Position numbers and translations under genes: made by a program. Below are positions 34,217-43,038 of a stretch of DNA of 64,000 nt, piece after piece. Source of the stretch: Desulfuromusa sp. (GTDB lineage: Bacteria > Desulfobacterota > Desulfuromonadia > Desulfuromonadales > Geopsychrobacteraceae). The stretch is taken from the NCBI GenBank assembly GCA_016744595.1, contig JADGEB010000002.1, positions 76,461-140,460 of the forward strand. The letters run 5' to 3'. Within the stretch, counting starts at the first letter, position 1, and every line of letters begins with the position of its first letter. Under the pieces are notes generated by a model that saw only the letters and a list, made by a program, of their open reading frames with translations, was not told the DNA's origin and ran no database searches.

Positions 34217-37048
34217 ATGAAAAATAAAATCAGTTTTATAAAATCGATTCGACTGTGGGTGGTTTTGCTCCTGCTGGGACTGGCGAGCGTTCTTATTATT
34301 ATTGATGTTTCTAGAAGCTATCGTGATGCAAGGATGCGTGCCGATCAAATCCGTGCCGATTTTATTACGCAGCAGCGGCAGCGGATAAATTTTGAAGTTG
34401 AACGTGTTGTCAATTTGATCAATTTTGAGACGGAACATGTTCTTCGTTTGGAGCAGAATAAAATTAAAGAGCGAGTATATGAGGCTCATGCGATTGCTGA
34501 AAATATTTATCGAAAGTATAAAGCGACTAAAAATACTGCAGAAATTCGTGAAATTATCATTGATGCAATTAGACCAATCCGTTTTGATCAAGGCAGGGGG
34601 TACTATTTTATTAACGGGTTGGATGGTGTTGCTCATCTTTTTGCGGATCGCCCTGATTTTGAAGGTACCAGTATGCTGGAGGTTCAGGATGGGCATGGGC
34701 AATATGCTATTAGGGACATGATCAATATTGTTACCCAGTCTGATGAGGGGTTTTATCGCTATTCTTGGACAAAACCCAGCAATACGAAGGGGGGATTTTC
34801 AAAAATTTCGTTTGTTAAACACTTTGAGCCGTTAGACTGGCTTATCGGTGCGGGTGTTTATTTTGATGCTATCGAAACATCGATGCAAAAAATTATTTCT
34901 CAATATATTGAAAACCATCGCTTTGGACCAAACCGTCTGGGGTATGTTTTTATTCTGGATCTGCAGGATATTCAGGGTGGGGATAAATTTGCCATTATGT
35001 ATGCTAACCCCAATCGCCCTGATCTGATTGGAAAATATATCTCCGATGATTTGCAGGATGCCAAAGGGAAAATGTTCCGTAAAGAATTCCTTCAGGGGTT
35101 GCGTGAGCATGGTGAATGTTATGTCGATTACTGGTATAAAAAATTTGAAAAACCGGAACCCAGCCCGAAAACCAGCTTTTTCAAGTTAACTGAGAATGGG
35201 CGCTTTATTGTCGCTGCTGGGGTGTATCTTGATGATGTAGAGGAGAAAATCCTCAACATGCAGATCGAACTAAACAGAGAAATTTGGTCAAATGTACAGC
35301 TGTATACTTTTGTGGTTATTGTTACTATTTTAAGTTTTATTCTGCTGTGGAATTGGTTGAGCCGTCGACTGAAGAATGATTTTAGTTTGTTTGCCGATTT
35401 CTTCAATCAGGCCGCCCATTCATCTGCATCAATCAGTCGAGATCTGGTCAAGTTTGTTGAGTTGGATCAGATGGCTGAAACTGCCAATCAAATGCTGAAT
35501 GACAAGGCTTTGGCAGAAAAGGCTCTCATTGATGAGCGAGAGCAACTGCTGGTCACCCTGCATTCAATTGTTGATGGGGTTATCACCACTGACATCAATG
35601 GCCATGTCGAATTGCTGAATAAAGTTGCAGAGAACTTGACCGGTTGGGCTCAGGTTGATGCCTCCGGTAGAGCAATAGAAGAGATTTTTATCCTTAAGGA
35701 CGGAGAAGACATTCAAGATACAGATAAGGACTTTGCCGCCGGTCAGCCCAAAGAATCTATTGTGATATCGGAACTTAAAGCATTATTGGTTGCAAGAGAC
35801 GGAAGCGAATACCGGATTGTGACCAGTACTGCTCCCATTTGCGGAACCCATGGTGAGGTTCGTGGACAAGTTATTGTCTTTCGTGATGAAACAGAAAGGT
35901 TGAAAACCGAAGAAGAGTTATTTAAAGCAAAAAAACTGGAATCGGTTGGGTTGTTGGCAGGTGGAATTGCCCACGATTTCAATAATATTCTGGCTGGTTT
36001 GTTTGGGAATATAGAATTGGCAAAAAGAAAAATCTCCGAAGACCATCCCGCATATTCATATATGCAGGTTGCCCATCAGGCTCTGGAACGAGCAACCAAC
36101 TTGACCAAGCAGTTGCTGACATTTGCCAAAGGTGGAGAACCCTTGCTTGAAGCAGTTAGTGTTCAGCAGGTCATCAATGACGTTGTTCAGTTTAATTTGA
36201 GTGGTAGCCCGGTGAAAGCAACTATGACCCTTCCCGCTAACCTCTGGCCAGTGAAGGCCGATAAAGGACAGTTTGGGCAGGTGTTTGCAAATTTGACGAT
36301 TAATGCCAAGCATGCCATGCCGATGGGGGGAACTCTTGCTATTACAGCAGAAAACATCCCTTTTGGAGAAGTGAGTGTTCCGACTATCATGCCTTGCGAT
36401 TGTATTAAATTGATTGTCAAGGATGAGGGTGTCGGGATGACTGCTGATCTTCTGGACAAGATTTTCGATCCTTATTTCAGCACTAAACAAACCGGGAGTG
36501 GTCTTGGCTTGGCAACGGTTAGAAGTATTATTGAAAAACATAATGGCCAAATCAGTGTGGAATCAGAGCCGGCTGGTGGGACAACTTTTACCATCTACCT
36601 CCCCGCAGAAAAAGCGTCTCAAAGTTGTGTGATTGATATCACTCCACGTGTCATCGGCTCTGCAAAAGTTGGTGGAAAAATATTGGTTGTGGATGATGAG
36701 GAAATTGTTCGTAAGGTTCTGGCAGAAATGTTGGATATTAGTGGTTACGTTGTTGATACAGCAGATGAAGGTGAAATGGGTAGAAAAAAATATCTGACGG
36801 CGAAAAATAGCGGAAATCCCTATGCTCTGGTGATTATGGATCTGACAATCCCTGGAGGAATGGGTGGAAAAGAGGCCGTTGAAAAGATTCTTGATATCGA
36901 TTCTACTGCCAAAGTCATTGCTTCCAGTGGGTACTCAACAGATCCAATTATGGCCAGGTACCAAGATTATGGATTTAAGGGGAGGATTTTAAAACCATTT
37001 AGATTAGAGGAGTTGCAAGCCGAAATATTCCGAGTTCTCAATGGTTAA
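34217..37048 (+). CDS. Hybrid sensor histidine kinase with periplasmic Cache domains
   Basis: 943 residues. A membrane span at about 12-30 is followed by a large periplasmic region with two single-Cache_2-like units (RGYYFINGLDGVAHLFADRPDFEGT and LGYVFILDLQDIQGGDKFAIMYANPNRPDLIG), a second span near residue 365-385 and a PAS domain at about 440-560. The HisKA helix has its His near 584 (GGIAHDFNNILAG), then an HATPase_c domain (VKDEGVGM, GSGLGLATVRSI) and a C-terminal receiver with Asp near 874 (LVIMDLTIPGG). It probably senses a small carboxylate or similar ligand in the periplasm. No dedicated partner regulator is adjacent. The ribosome site is weak (TGGTG). Confidence 0.92.
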   Translation: MKNKISFIKSIRLWVVLLLLGLASVLIIIDVSRSYRDARMRADQIRADFITQQRQRINFEVERVVNLINFETEHVLRLEQNKIKERVYEAHAIAENIYRKYKATKNTAEIREIIIDAIRPIRFDQGRGYYFINGLDGVAHLFADRPDFEGTSMLEVQDGHGQYAIRDMINIVTQSDEGFYRYSWTKPSNTKGGFSKISFVKHFEPLDWLIGAGVYFDAIETSMQKIISQYIENHRFGPNRLGYVFILDLQDIQGGDKFAIMYANPNRPDLIGKYISDDLQDAKGKMFRKEFLQGLREHGECYVDYWYKKFEKPEPSPKTSFFKLTENGRFIVAAGVYLDDVEEKILNMQIELNREIWSNVQLYTFVVIVTILSFILLWNWLSRRLKNDFSLFADFFNQAAHSSASISRDLVKFVELDQMAETANQMLNDKALAEKALIDEREQLLVTLHSIVDGVITTDINGHVELLNKVAENLTGWAQVDASGRAIEEIFILKDGEDIQDTDKDFAAGQPKESIVISELKALLVARDGSEYRIVTSTAPICGTHGEVRGQVIVFRDETERLKTEEELFKAKKLESVGLLAGGIAHDFNNILAGLFGNIELAKRKISEDHPAYSYMQVAHQALERATNLTKQLLTFAKGGEPLLEAVSVQQVINDVVQFNLSGSPVKATMTLPANLWPVKADKGQFGQVFANLTINAKHAMPMGGTLAITAENIPFGEVSVPTIMPCDCIKLIVKDEGVGMTADLLDKIFDPYFSTKQTGSGLGLATVRSIIEKHNGQISVESEPAGGTTFTIYLPAEKASQSCVIDITPRVIGSAKVGGKILVVDDEEIVRKVLAEMLDISGYVVDTADEGEMGRKKYLTAKNSGNPYALVIMDLTIPGGMGGKEAVEKILDIDSTAKVIASSGYSTDPIMARYQDYGFKGRILKPFRLEELQAEIFRVLNG

Positions 37049-37064
37049 AATGAAAGGAGAAATC

Positions 37065-37496
37065 ATGAGTCATTTGCATGTTGTGTGTCCCTATTGCAAC
37101 GCTGTAAATCGTATTCCTGTGGAGCGTCTGGTTGCACATCCCAAATGTGGCAAATGTGGTCAGGTTTTATTTTTTGGCAAGCCGGTTGACCTGACGCAAT
37201 CCAGTTTTCAAAAACATCTGCAAAAAAATGATATTCCCCTGTTGGTTGATTTCTGGGCACCCTGGTGTGGGCCATGCAAAATGATGAGTCCAGCTTTTGC
37301 GGAAGCGGCAACGCAGTTGGAACCACGCATGCGGCTGGGCAAGGTAAACACCGAAGTGGAACAAAACCTTGGTGCTCAGCTGAATATTCGTTCAATCCCA
37401 ACGATAGTTCTTTTTCAAAATGGTGTAGAAACCTCACGTCAATCTGGCGCAATGAACAGTGCTGGAATCATTCAATGGGTAAATAGTCAATTGTAA
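37065..37496 (+). CDS. trxC: Thioredoxin 2 (zinc-ribbon thioredoxin)
   Basis: 143 residues from ATG at 37065 with AAAGGAG upstream. The N-terminal zinc ribbon (CPYC at about 9-12, CGKC at about 29-32) precedes a thioredoxin fold with active site WAPWCGPCKMM and cis-Pro in IRSIPTIVLF. TrxC reduces disulfides in the cytoplasm and is linked to oxidative stress. It overlaps none of the kinase gene, being 16 bases downstream, so it may be read through from it. Confidence 0.95.
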   Translation: MSHLHVVCPYCNAVNRIPVERLVAHPKCGKCGQVLFFGKPVDLTQSSFQKHLQKNDIPLLVDFWAPWCGPCKMMSPAFAEAATQLEPRMRLGKVNTEVEQNLGAQLNIRSIPTIVLFQNGVETSRQSGAMNSAGIIQWVNSQL

Positions 37497-37528
37497 ATTT
37501 TAATTGCAAAAAATGGAGACAAGGAGAG

Positions 37529-37621
37529 ATGATTGATTTTTCTCTAGCTTGTGAGGATGTTGTTTGGTCATCTGGAGGGGCTGATGAGATGTTAAACGAA
37601 AAATGCATATTTAAGCCGTAA
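37529..37621 (+). CDS. Possible 30-residue small protein after trxC
   Basis: An ATG at 37529 has two purine-rich sites upstream (GGAGA about 10 bases before, AAGGAG nearly touching it). It opens a frame MIDFSLACEDVVWSSGG... of 30 codons ending TAA exactly at the left arm of the trxC terminator. It contains two Cys and an acidic, Trp-bearing centre. No family is recognised. It could be a real short protein or only leader sequence of the terminator. Confidence 0.28.
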   Translation: MIDFSLACEDVVWSSGGADEMLNEKCIFKP

Positions 37622-37647
37622 GTACCATTAGGTGCGTGCGGCTTTTT
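37613..37647 (+). terminator. Terminator downstream of trxC
   Basis: Two-tier stem: AAGCCG/CGGCTT outside and GTACC/GGTGC (one G-T pair) inside around loop ATTA, followed by TTTTT. A Rho-independent terminator for the kinase/trxC transcript. Confidence 0.75.
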
Positions 37648-37689
37648 ATTCAAGAGTGGTCTTTTAAATAAATAAAAAAACAAATTATT

Positions 37690-37860
37690 TTATCTCAATA
37701 GACAAATTAATTCGTCTTCAGGGCGGTAATAACAACGTGTGGTTTTACCACGAATGCTCAGAAACATATTATGGGCCAAACTACACATCACCAGCACCCC
37801 GAGAACACGTAGCAGCGGTCTTTCTCGTTGGTAAATAGTTAACAAACCAATGTCTTTAGG
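37690..37860 (-). pseudogene. Possible 3' remnant of a lost gene
   Basis: Within the 407-base gap between trxC and the hemolysin III gene (37497-37903), the minus strand holds an uninterrupted 56-codon frame bounded upstream by TAG (37861-37863) and ending TAA (37690-37692). It has no start codon with a ribosome site. Its translation has protein-like character: a Leu/Val-rich segment (LLRVLGVLVMCSLAHNMFL) then SIRGKTTRCYYRPEDEL. It may be the C-terminal scrap of a transposase or other deleted gene; I do not recognise the family. The rest of the gap shows only the terminator and the small frame at 37529. Confidence 0.3.
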
Positions 37861-37903
37861 CTATTAGTCAATCATTCTTTCATAAGTGAAGAAACCTCTT
37901 AAT

Positions 37904-38557
37904 TTAGCTAGGGATCACATAAAATAAAATTGCAAAAAAGTGGAGACAGCTACCTGCCATGACAAATAAATGCCAGATGGCATGGCTGTAGGGCAATTTT
38001 TTCCAGGCATAGAAAACGACCCCACCAGTGTAGGCCAGCCCACCGAACAGTAATAACTCCAATCCACCTCGGTCGAGAACAGCAAGCATTGGTTTGAGAG
38101 CGATAATAACAATCCAGCTCATTGCCAGATAGAAGCAAAGAGAGATTCTTGGTCGTCTGCCAAAAGATGTTGTTTTAAGGAGAATTCCTACGAGAGCGAT
38201 TCCCCAGATGGTACCAAATAACGACCAACCCCATGGTCCACGCAGATTAACCAGCATGAACGGAGTATAGGTTCCGGCAATCAGAAGATAGATCGCTGAG
38301 TGGTCAATTGTTCGGAGAATCCCTTTAATCTTGGGCAAGGGGATACTGTGGTAAAGGGTTGAAGCGACATATAGGAGTATTAAGGTGCTGCCAAATATGC
38401 TGCAACTGGTGATGTGCCAGGCGTTACCACGCAAGCTGGCAAAACCAACCAGAACCGCCAATCCACTGATTGATAGAAGCGCGCCAATGCCATGGGTAAT
38501 GCTGTTGGCGATTTCTTCACCAACACTGTAAGTTGTTGTTTCAGCCCATTCTGCCAT
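37904..38557 (-). CDS. Hemolysin III family (YqfA/PAQR-like) membrane protein
   Basis: 217 residues from ATG at 38557 (CAGGAGAAAT upstream). Seven membrane spans with the family motifs ANSITHGIGALLSISGLAVLV, STLYHSIP, IDHSAIYLLIAGTYTPFML and C-terminal HAIWHLFVMAGSCLHFFAI. The conserved Ser/His/Asp/HxxxH set suggests a zinc-dependent hydrolase of the CREST superfamily acting on lipids; hemolysis itself is not established for most members. It is a single gene converging with trxC. Confidence 0.92.
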   Translation of the reverse strand: MAEWAETTTYSVGEEIANSITHGIGALLSISGLAVLVGFASLRGNAWHITSCSIFGSTLILLYVASTLYHSIPLPKIKGILRTIDHSAIYLLIAGTYTPFMLVNLRGPWGWSLFGTIWGIALVGILLKTTSFGRRPRISLCFYLAMSWIVIIALKPMLAVLDRGGLELLLFGGLAYTGGVVFYAWKKLPYSHAIWHLFVMAGSCLHFFAILFYVIPS

Positions 38558-38719
38558 TTTATTTCTCCTGCTTGAATCTTTGGTATGACTTGATGTAGGC
38601 ATTATGACATGAACGTAAAGGGAAGGGGTGGTGCAGCCGCTGGTTTTACGAAACTATTACCTGCATTTGTGGTTATACAGTAAAAAAACAAAAGATAACA
38701 AAAAAAGTTATATTTATTG

Positions 38720-38748
38720 TTGACAATGTTTACCGATTTAGTTATAAA
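38720..38748 (+). promoter_or_regulatory. Near-consensus sigma-70 promoter of a putative small RNA
   Basis: TTGACA (38720-38725), exactly 17 bases, TATAAA (38743-38748). One mismatch from full consensus. Start point near 38755. No convincing ORF follows before the terminator at 38829. Confidence 0.75.
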
Positions 38749-38754
38749 TGAATC

Positions 38755-38865
38755 ATCAACGAATTGTTGTGGCAGGCGAAACGTTGATAAACAAAATAAA
38801 TATCTTTAAAGAAACCTCTCGAAATGTTGCCCCGCGATCCCCCTCCTGGTCGTGGGGCTTTTTTT
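38755..38865 (+). ncRNA. Putative trans-acting small RNA, about 110 nt
   Basis: Bounded by a strong promoter and a strong terminator. The 5' hairpin has arms ATCAACG (38755-38761) and CGTTGAT (38782-38788) around a 20-base loop. A long A/U-rich single-stranded linker with UAAAUAUCUUUAAAG follows, as in Hfq sites, and then the terminator hairpin with loop TCCCCCTCCTGG, able to pair with Shine-Dalgarno sequences. This is the standard build of an Hfq-dependent riboregulator. The gap 38558-39088 otherwise holds no gene; the gspA promoter was not found. Confidence 0.55.
38829..38865 (+). terminator. Rho-independent terminator of the putative small RNA
   Basis: Arms GCCCCGCGA (38829-38837) and TCGTGGGGC (38850-38858), 9 bp with one G-T pair, followed by TTTTTTT. 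Confidence 0.85.
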
Positions 38866-39088
38866 GTTCTATCGATTTTAGTCGTCTGGATGATTTACTC
38901 CTTCTCCCGCAATGTTCAGCATATTGGTCTGGTCTGTATCCTCTCAGGTAGTGTGGTTTTTCTTGTGTTGTTAGTCTGGGAAGAATGTGAATGTAGATTT
39001 GGCATGTTTAAGCTGACCGGATCAGGTGGTTTATGTTATATCGATAGACATTTGAGTCTTTCATCCTTTCCGAAGATCTGTACAGATT

Positions 39089-40090
39089 ATGTATAAAGAA
39101 TATTTTGGTCTCAAGGAAGACCCCTTCTCCATTGCCCCTGATCCTCAGTTCCTCTATATGAGTGATCGTCATCGCGAAGCGTTGGCACACCTGATCTATG
39201 GGATGAAGGCCGATAGTGGATTCGTTCTGTTAACTGGTGAAGTGGGAACAGGAAAGACAACTGTTTGCCGGTGTTTGCTTAGACAAATTCCAGAAAATTC
39301 AGAAATTGCTTTCATTCTCAATCCCAAGCTGAGTGTTATCGAATTACTGGCAACCATTTGTGATGAGCTGGGGATTTCTTATCCGTCAGGTCATTCTAGC
39401 ATTAAAGTTTTTATTGACCGGATTAACAACTACCTTCTTGAAGCGCACGGACAAGGAAAACAGACGGTTCTGATCATTGATGAGGCACAGAATCTGAGCG
39501 TTGATGTGCTGGAACAGATTCGTCTCTTGACCAATCTGGAGACCGATAAGCGAAAACTATTACAAGTAATTATGCTTGGTCAGCCCGAACTTAACTGGAT
39601 GCTGGAACGATCCGAGTTGCGACAATTGGCGCAGCGGGTGACGGCACGTTATCATCTGGAACCTCTTTCCAGAGACGAAATAGACGGTTACCTGAGTCAC
39701 CGTCTGGCGGTGGCTGGAGTAGAGCGGCCACTCTTTCCGGTAAAGACAATCAACAAACTCTACCGTTTGACTGGAGGAGTGCCACGTGTCATCAATCTGC
39801 TCTGTGATCGTGCCTTACTTGGTGCCTATGTAAAGGGGGAGAATATTGTTAGCCCAATACTTCTTTCTGAGGCTGCCAGTGAAGTCTTTGGAAAAAAGGG
39901 GGTTGGAAGTTCATCTGGAAAAAATTATTGGCAATGGTTGCTGACAGCGTTGTTGAGTTTGCTTCTGCTGGGCGGTGTTATTTTTTTGGTGCTGATGATC
40001 AAACAGCCCTCTTTGGAAAAAGTGGATGAGATACAAGAGTCGATGGAAAAAATTAAGACTATATCAACAGATAAAAATAGTGGGTCATGA
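39089..40090 (+). CDS. gspA: GspA/ExeA-like AAA ATPase
   Basis: 333 residues. YFGLKEDPFSIAPDPQFLYMSDRHREALAHL is the classical ExeA/MshM N-terminus. Walker A GEVGTGKTT near residue 49, Walker B VLIIDEAQNLS, sensor LLQVIMLGQPEL and arginine-rich ELRQLAQRVTARYHL follow. A membrane span lies near the C-terminus (WLLTALLSLLLLGGVIFLVLMI). Unlike full-length ExeA there is no periplasmic peptidoglycan-binding domain. In type II secretion GspA/GspB help place the secretin in the cell wall. gspB follows after 3 bases; no other secretion genes are nearby. Confidence 0.9.
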   Translation: MYKEYFGLKEDPFSIAPDPQFLYMSDRHREALAHLIYGMKADSGFVLLTGEVGTGKTTVCRCLLRQIPENSEIAFILNPKLSVIELLATICDELGISYPSGHSSIKVFIDRINNYLLEAHGQGKQTVLIIDEAQNLSVDVLEQIRLLTNLETDKRKLLQVIMLGQPELNWMLERSELRQLAQRVTARYHLEPLSRDEIDGYLSHRLAVAGVERPLFPVKTINKLYRLTGGVPRVINLLCDRALLGAYVKGENIVSPILLSEAASEVFGKKGVGSSSGKNYWQWLLTALLSLLLLGGVIFLVLMIKQPSLEKVDEIQESMEKIKTISTDKNSGS

Positions 40091-40093
40091 ACG

Positions 40094-40708
40094 ATGTCGT
40101 TTATTCTTGATGCACTGAAAAAATCGGAAAATAGACGCAGGAGGAAAAGTGGTCAGAGTCCTCGTACGATTCTTGAACCAATTTCGCGTAATAATCTCAG
40201 GTCGCGTCCTTGGATACTGGGGATATCGTCTCTTCTAGTGGTTAATGCTGCTCTATTGATCTGGCTTTTTGGCCCCTGGCAGCAGTCATCGTCACAAACA
40301 ACGGAGATTCTATCAGCTGACGTGACTCCAATAAAGGTTGATATAAAAAAATCTGTCGTTCCTCAGGCAATTTTTTCTGCCACACAACAAAATACTGAAC
40401 CAGTTGTTGCGGTCACACCGAAACAGCAACCAGTTGCAAAGGCTCTTACCGTTCCACGTAGTGAAAAGAAAATTTATAACTTTATGCAGCTTCCAGTTGC
40501 GATCCAAAGACAAATTCCACCGCTACAGATGTCATTACATGCTTATAATCGGGATGATTCTGCTGCAAGTCTGGTACAGCTGAACGAGCAGATTATGCGA
40601 GCAGGGGATATGGTTGCTGACAATATTCGCCTTGAACAGATTACTGCTGATGGGGCGGTATTGTATTATGATGGCTATCGGTTTTTATTGCCCCGACGAG
40701 GAAACTAG
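40094..40708 (+). CDS. gspB: GspB-like protein
   Basis: 204 residues. MSFILDALKKSENRRRRKSGQ is the signature start of GspB/ExeB. A single membrane span (about 38-55) is followed by a low-complexity Gln/Pro/Val-rich linker and a C-terminal GspB domain (LPVAIQRQIPPLQMSLHAYNRDDSAASLVQLNEQIMRAGDMV with LEQITADGAVLYYDGYRFLL). It partners GspA in the inner membrane. It is encoded 3 bases after gspA, without a strong own ribosome site, so coupled. Confidence 0.9.
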   Translation: MSFILDALKKSENRRRRKSGQSPRTILEPISRNNLRSRPWILGISSLLVVNAALLIWLFGPWQQSSSQTTEILSADVTPIKVDIKKSVVPQAIFSATQQNTEPVVAVTPKQQPVAKALTVPRSEKKIYNFMQLPVAIQRQIPPLQMSLHAYNRDDSAASLVQLNEQIMRAGDMVADNIRLEQITADGAVLYYDGYRFLLPRRGN

Positions 40709-40817
40709 AATAAGGTTTGACAAAACTAATAAACAGTATATGGTTGTGATGTCGTTGTATTGGTGGGGGGGTGCTAAATTGTTTCTCAATAGGCCTACTA
40801 ATAAGGATGTCAGGTTT

Positions 40818-42959
40818 ATGCTGAATAAGCCTTCTATTACCTTTCCTATCGCAATTGTTTTGTCTATCCTCTGCATGATGCTTTTGTTTGCAGATCCTGC
40901 TGAATCCTACACGCCAGCGCTTGATCTCTCCGTTGATGAAATTGCCTGGTTGGACGAACATCCTGTTGTTCGTATTGCTCCTGATCCCGATTTTCCCCCG
41001 ATTGAATTTTTGGATAAGCAGGGTGTTTACCGTGGAATAACCGCTGATTTTATCCATCTCCTTGAAAGTAAGTTGTCGCTAAAGTTTGAGATCGTCTCTC
41101 TCAACAGCTGGGATGAAGTGATCGAATCCGCAAAAACCCGTCAGATCGATATGTTTGGTGCCGCTGTTCCTACTCCGGAGCGTCTTACGTATATGCGTTT
41201 TACCAGGCCTTATGTTGAGTTTCCTGCTGTTGTTCTGGTTCGGGATTCTGCTACTGATTTTCCGAATTTATCGGAATTGAAAGGTAAAAGTGTTGCAGTT
41301 GTTTCTAGCTATGCCGATCATGAGTATATGGTGAGAGCTTACCCGGAGATCCCTCTGGAGATTATGCCAGATATCTCTTCAGGGTTGCGTCAGGTGTCCT
41401 TTGGGAAGATCGATGCCATGGTTCTTAATATTGCCTCGGCAGCATACTATATTCAAAAGGATGGGATTAATAACCTTCGGGTGACTCAAGATACCGATTT
41501 TGTGTTTGATCTTTCATTTGCTGCCCGTAGTGATTGGCCGATTTTGATTTCAATTCTTGAAAAAGGGATGGCAACAATTACCGAAAAAGAAAAAAAAGCA
41601 ATTTTCGATAAGTGGATTTCACTGGGAGAAAAAAACTGGACTCCTTCGCCATTGTTTCTGACAACGACAACCGCTGTTTTTCTGTTGTTAATTCTTTTTA
41701 TTATTCTGCAATGGAATCGAACGCTGCAGCGACAAGTCCTGGAAAGAACAGCAGATTTGGAAGAAGAGCTAGGCGAGAGAATTCAGGCGGAACAGGAAAA
41801 GGAAATACTTCAACAAGAGGTGTATAGTGCTAAAAAGATGGAAGCTCTTGGACTATTAGCAGGAGGCGTTGCTCATGATCTGAATAATATCCTGGCTGGC
41901 TCGGTTGGATATTCAGATTTACTTATGAGTAAAGTTCCGGCTGAGAGTCCATTACGGAATTATTTACAGGAAATTCGCGAGTCGGGTCGGCGGGCAGCGG
42001 CAGTCGTGGCCGATTTATTGACAATTTCCAGAGATGCAGCCTCTGATCGGAATGTTGTCAATCTGAACTGCATTGTTGAAGAGTATATGGGCTCACCAGA
42101 ACAACATACCCTTTCAGAGCGCTTTACGAACATCACATTCAAAGTTGAGTTGGAACCAGAACTTTTCAATATGTCCTGCTCTGAGACGCATATGAAAAAA
42201 AGCATTATGAATCTTGTCATAAATGCTGCCGAGGCGACTCAGTCGGGAGTTGTGACAATCAAAACGGAAAACAGGTGTATAGATGATCCCCAGGATAACC
42301 ATGAGTTTATCAAACCTGGGGAATATATATTGTTGTCAGTCACTGACTCTGGAGCAGGAATTTCGCAGGAAGATCGTGAACATATTTTTGAACCGTTTTT
42401 CACCAAGAAAAAATTTGGGCATAGTGGTACTGGATTGGGGTTAGCTGTTGTATGGAATACCGTTCAGGAACATCAGGGAACGATTGAGGTTGAACAACCG
42501 GGGGTGGGGAGCCGCTTTGTCCTTTGTTTTCCGGCGACAGAAGATAACATTGTCAATCCGGTTGCGCACCTGGAGGGTGAGGGGCTTCAAGGGCATGGTG
42601 AACATATTCTGGTTGTTGATGATGAAAAAAATATCCAGGTTATGGCAGAAAAGTTACTTGCCCATTTAGGTTACCGGGTTTCTGTCGTATCGAGTGGCGA
42701 GGAAGCTGTTGATTTTTTACGCGACCATACGGTTGATTTGTTGTTGTTGGATATGCTCATGGAACCGGGGATAAATGGTTATCAGACCTTTAAGCAGATA
42801 GTTGACTTACACCCCGGACAAAAAGCTTTAATTGCCAGCGGATTTTCTGAAAGCGATGACGTTAAAAAGACTCAGAGTTTAGGTGCCGGTGCTTATATCA
42901 AGAAGCCCTATACTCTTCAGGAGCTTGGTTTGGCAATCAAAAAAGAGTTGCATGGATAG
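40818..42959 (+). CDS. Hybrid sensor histidine kinase with periplasmic solute-binding domain
   Basis: 713 residues from ATG at 40818 (AAGGATGTCAGG upstream); the upstream open frame overlaps gspB and is a shadow. A signal/anchor span at about 6-26 is followed by a family-3 solute-binding domain at about 40-265 ([36 protein letters not shown]), a second span near 275-295 and HisKA with His near 351 ([13 protein letters not shown]). The HATPase_c domain ([19 protein letters not shown]) precedes a receiver with Asp near 643 ([11 protein letters not shown]). This BvgS/EvgS-like layout senses an amino acid or similar ligand. Distance to gspB is 109 bases. Confidence 0.92.
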   Translation: MLNKPSITFPIAIVLSILCMMLLFADPAESYTPALDLSVDEIAWLDEHPVVRIAPDPDFPPIEFLDKQGVYRGITADFIHLLESKLSLKFEIVSLNSWDEVIESAKTRQIDMFGAAVPTPERLTYMRFTRPYVEFPAVVLVRDSATDFPNLSELKGKSVAVVSSYADHEYMVRAYPEIPLEIMPDISSGLRQVSFGKIDAMVLNIASAAYYIQKDGINNLRVTQDTDFVFDLSFAARSDWPILISILEKGMATITEKEKKAIFDKWISLGEKNWTPSPLFLTTTTAVFLLLILFIILQWNRTLQRQVLERTADLEEELGERIQAEQEKEILQQEVYSAKKMEALGLLAGGVAHDLNNILAGSVGYSDLLMSKVPAESPLRNYLQEIRESGRRAAAVVADLLTISRDAASDRNVVNLNCIVEEYMGSPEQHTLSERFTNITFKVELEPELFNMSCSETHMKKSIMNLVINAAEATQSGVVTIKTENRCIDDPQDNHEFIKPGEYILLSVTDSGAGISQEDREHIFEPFFTKKKFGHSGTGLGLAVVWNTVQEHQGTIEVEQPGVGSRFVLCFPATEDNIVNPVAHLEGEGLQGHGEHILVVDDEKNIQVMAEKLLAHLGYRVSVVSSGEEAVDFLRDHTVDLLLLDMLMEPGINGYQTFKQIVDLHPGQKALIASGFSESDDVKKTQSLGAGAYIKKPYTLQELGLAIKKELHG

Positions 42960-43038
42960 CCGTCTGTTGATCTATATAAAAATCTGTCTTAGAGGCGTTG
43001 ATTTTTTGCTATGATTTGCAAGATACAAAAGGGGTTTC

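Noticed and set aside
37739-37751. GTGGT-TTT-ACCAC, which also fits TGGTNNNACCA
   Set aside because: It lies inside the coding remnant between convergent genes and has no promoter next to it; probably chance.
38748-38951. A 67-codon frame starting at the -10 box of the small-RNA promoter
   Set aside because: The start codon is upstream of the predicted start point and the frame runs through the terminator stem.
38824-39096. A 90-codon open frame with two hydrophobic stretches just before gspA
   Set aside because: It begins inside the terminator of the putative small RNA, has no ribosome site and overlaps the gspA start; the hydrophobicity follows from T-rich DNA.
40614-40817. N-terminal extension of the solute-binding-domain kinase over gspB
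   Set aside because: It overlaps gspB out of frame, and the signal peptide begins at the ATG at 40818.
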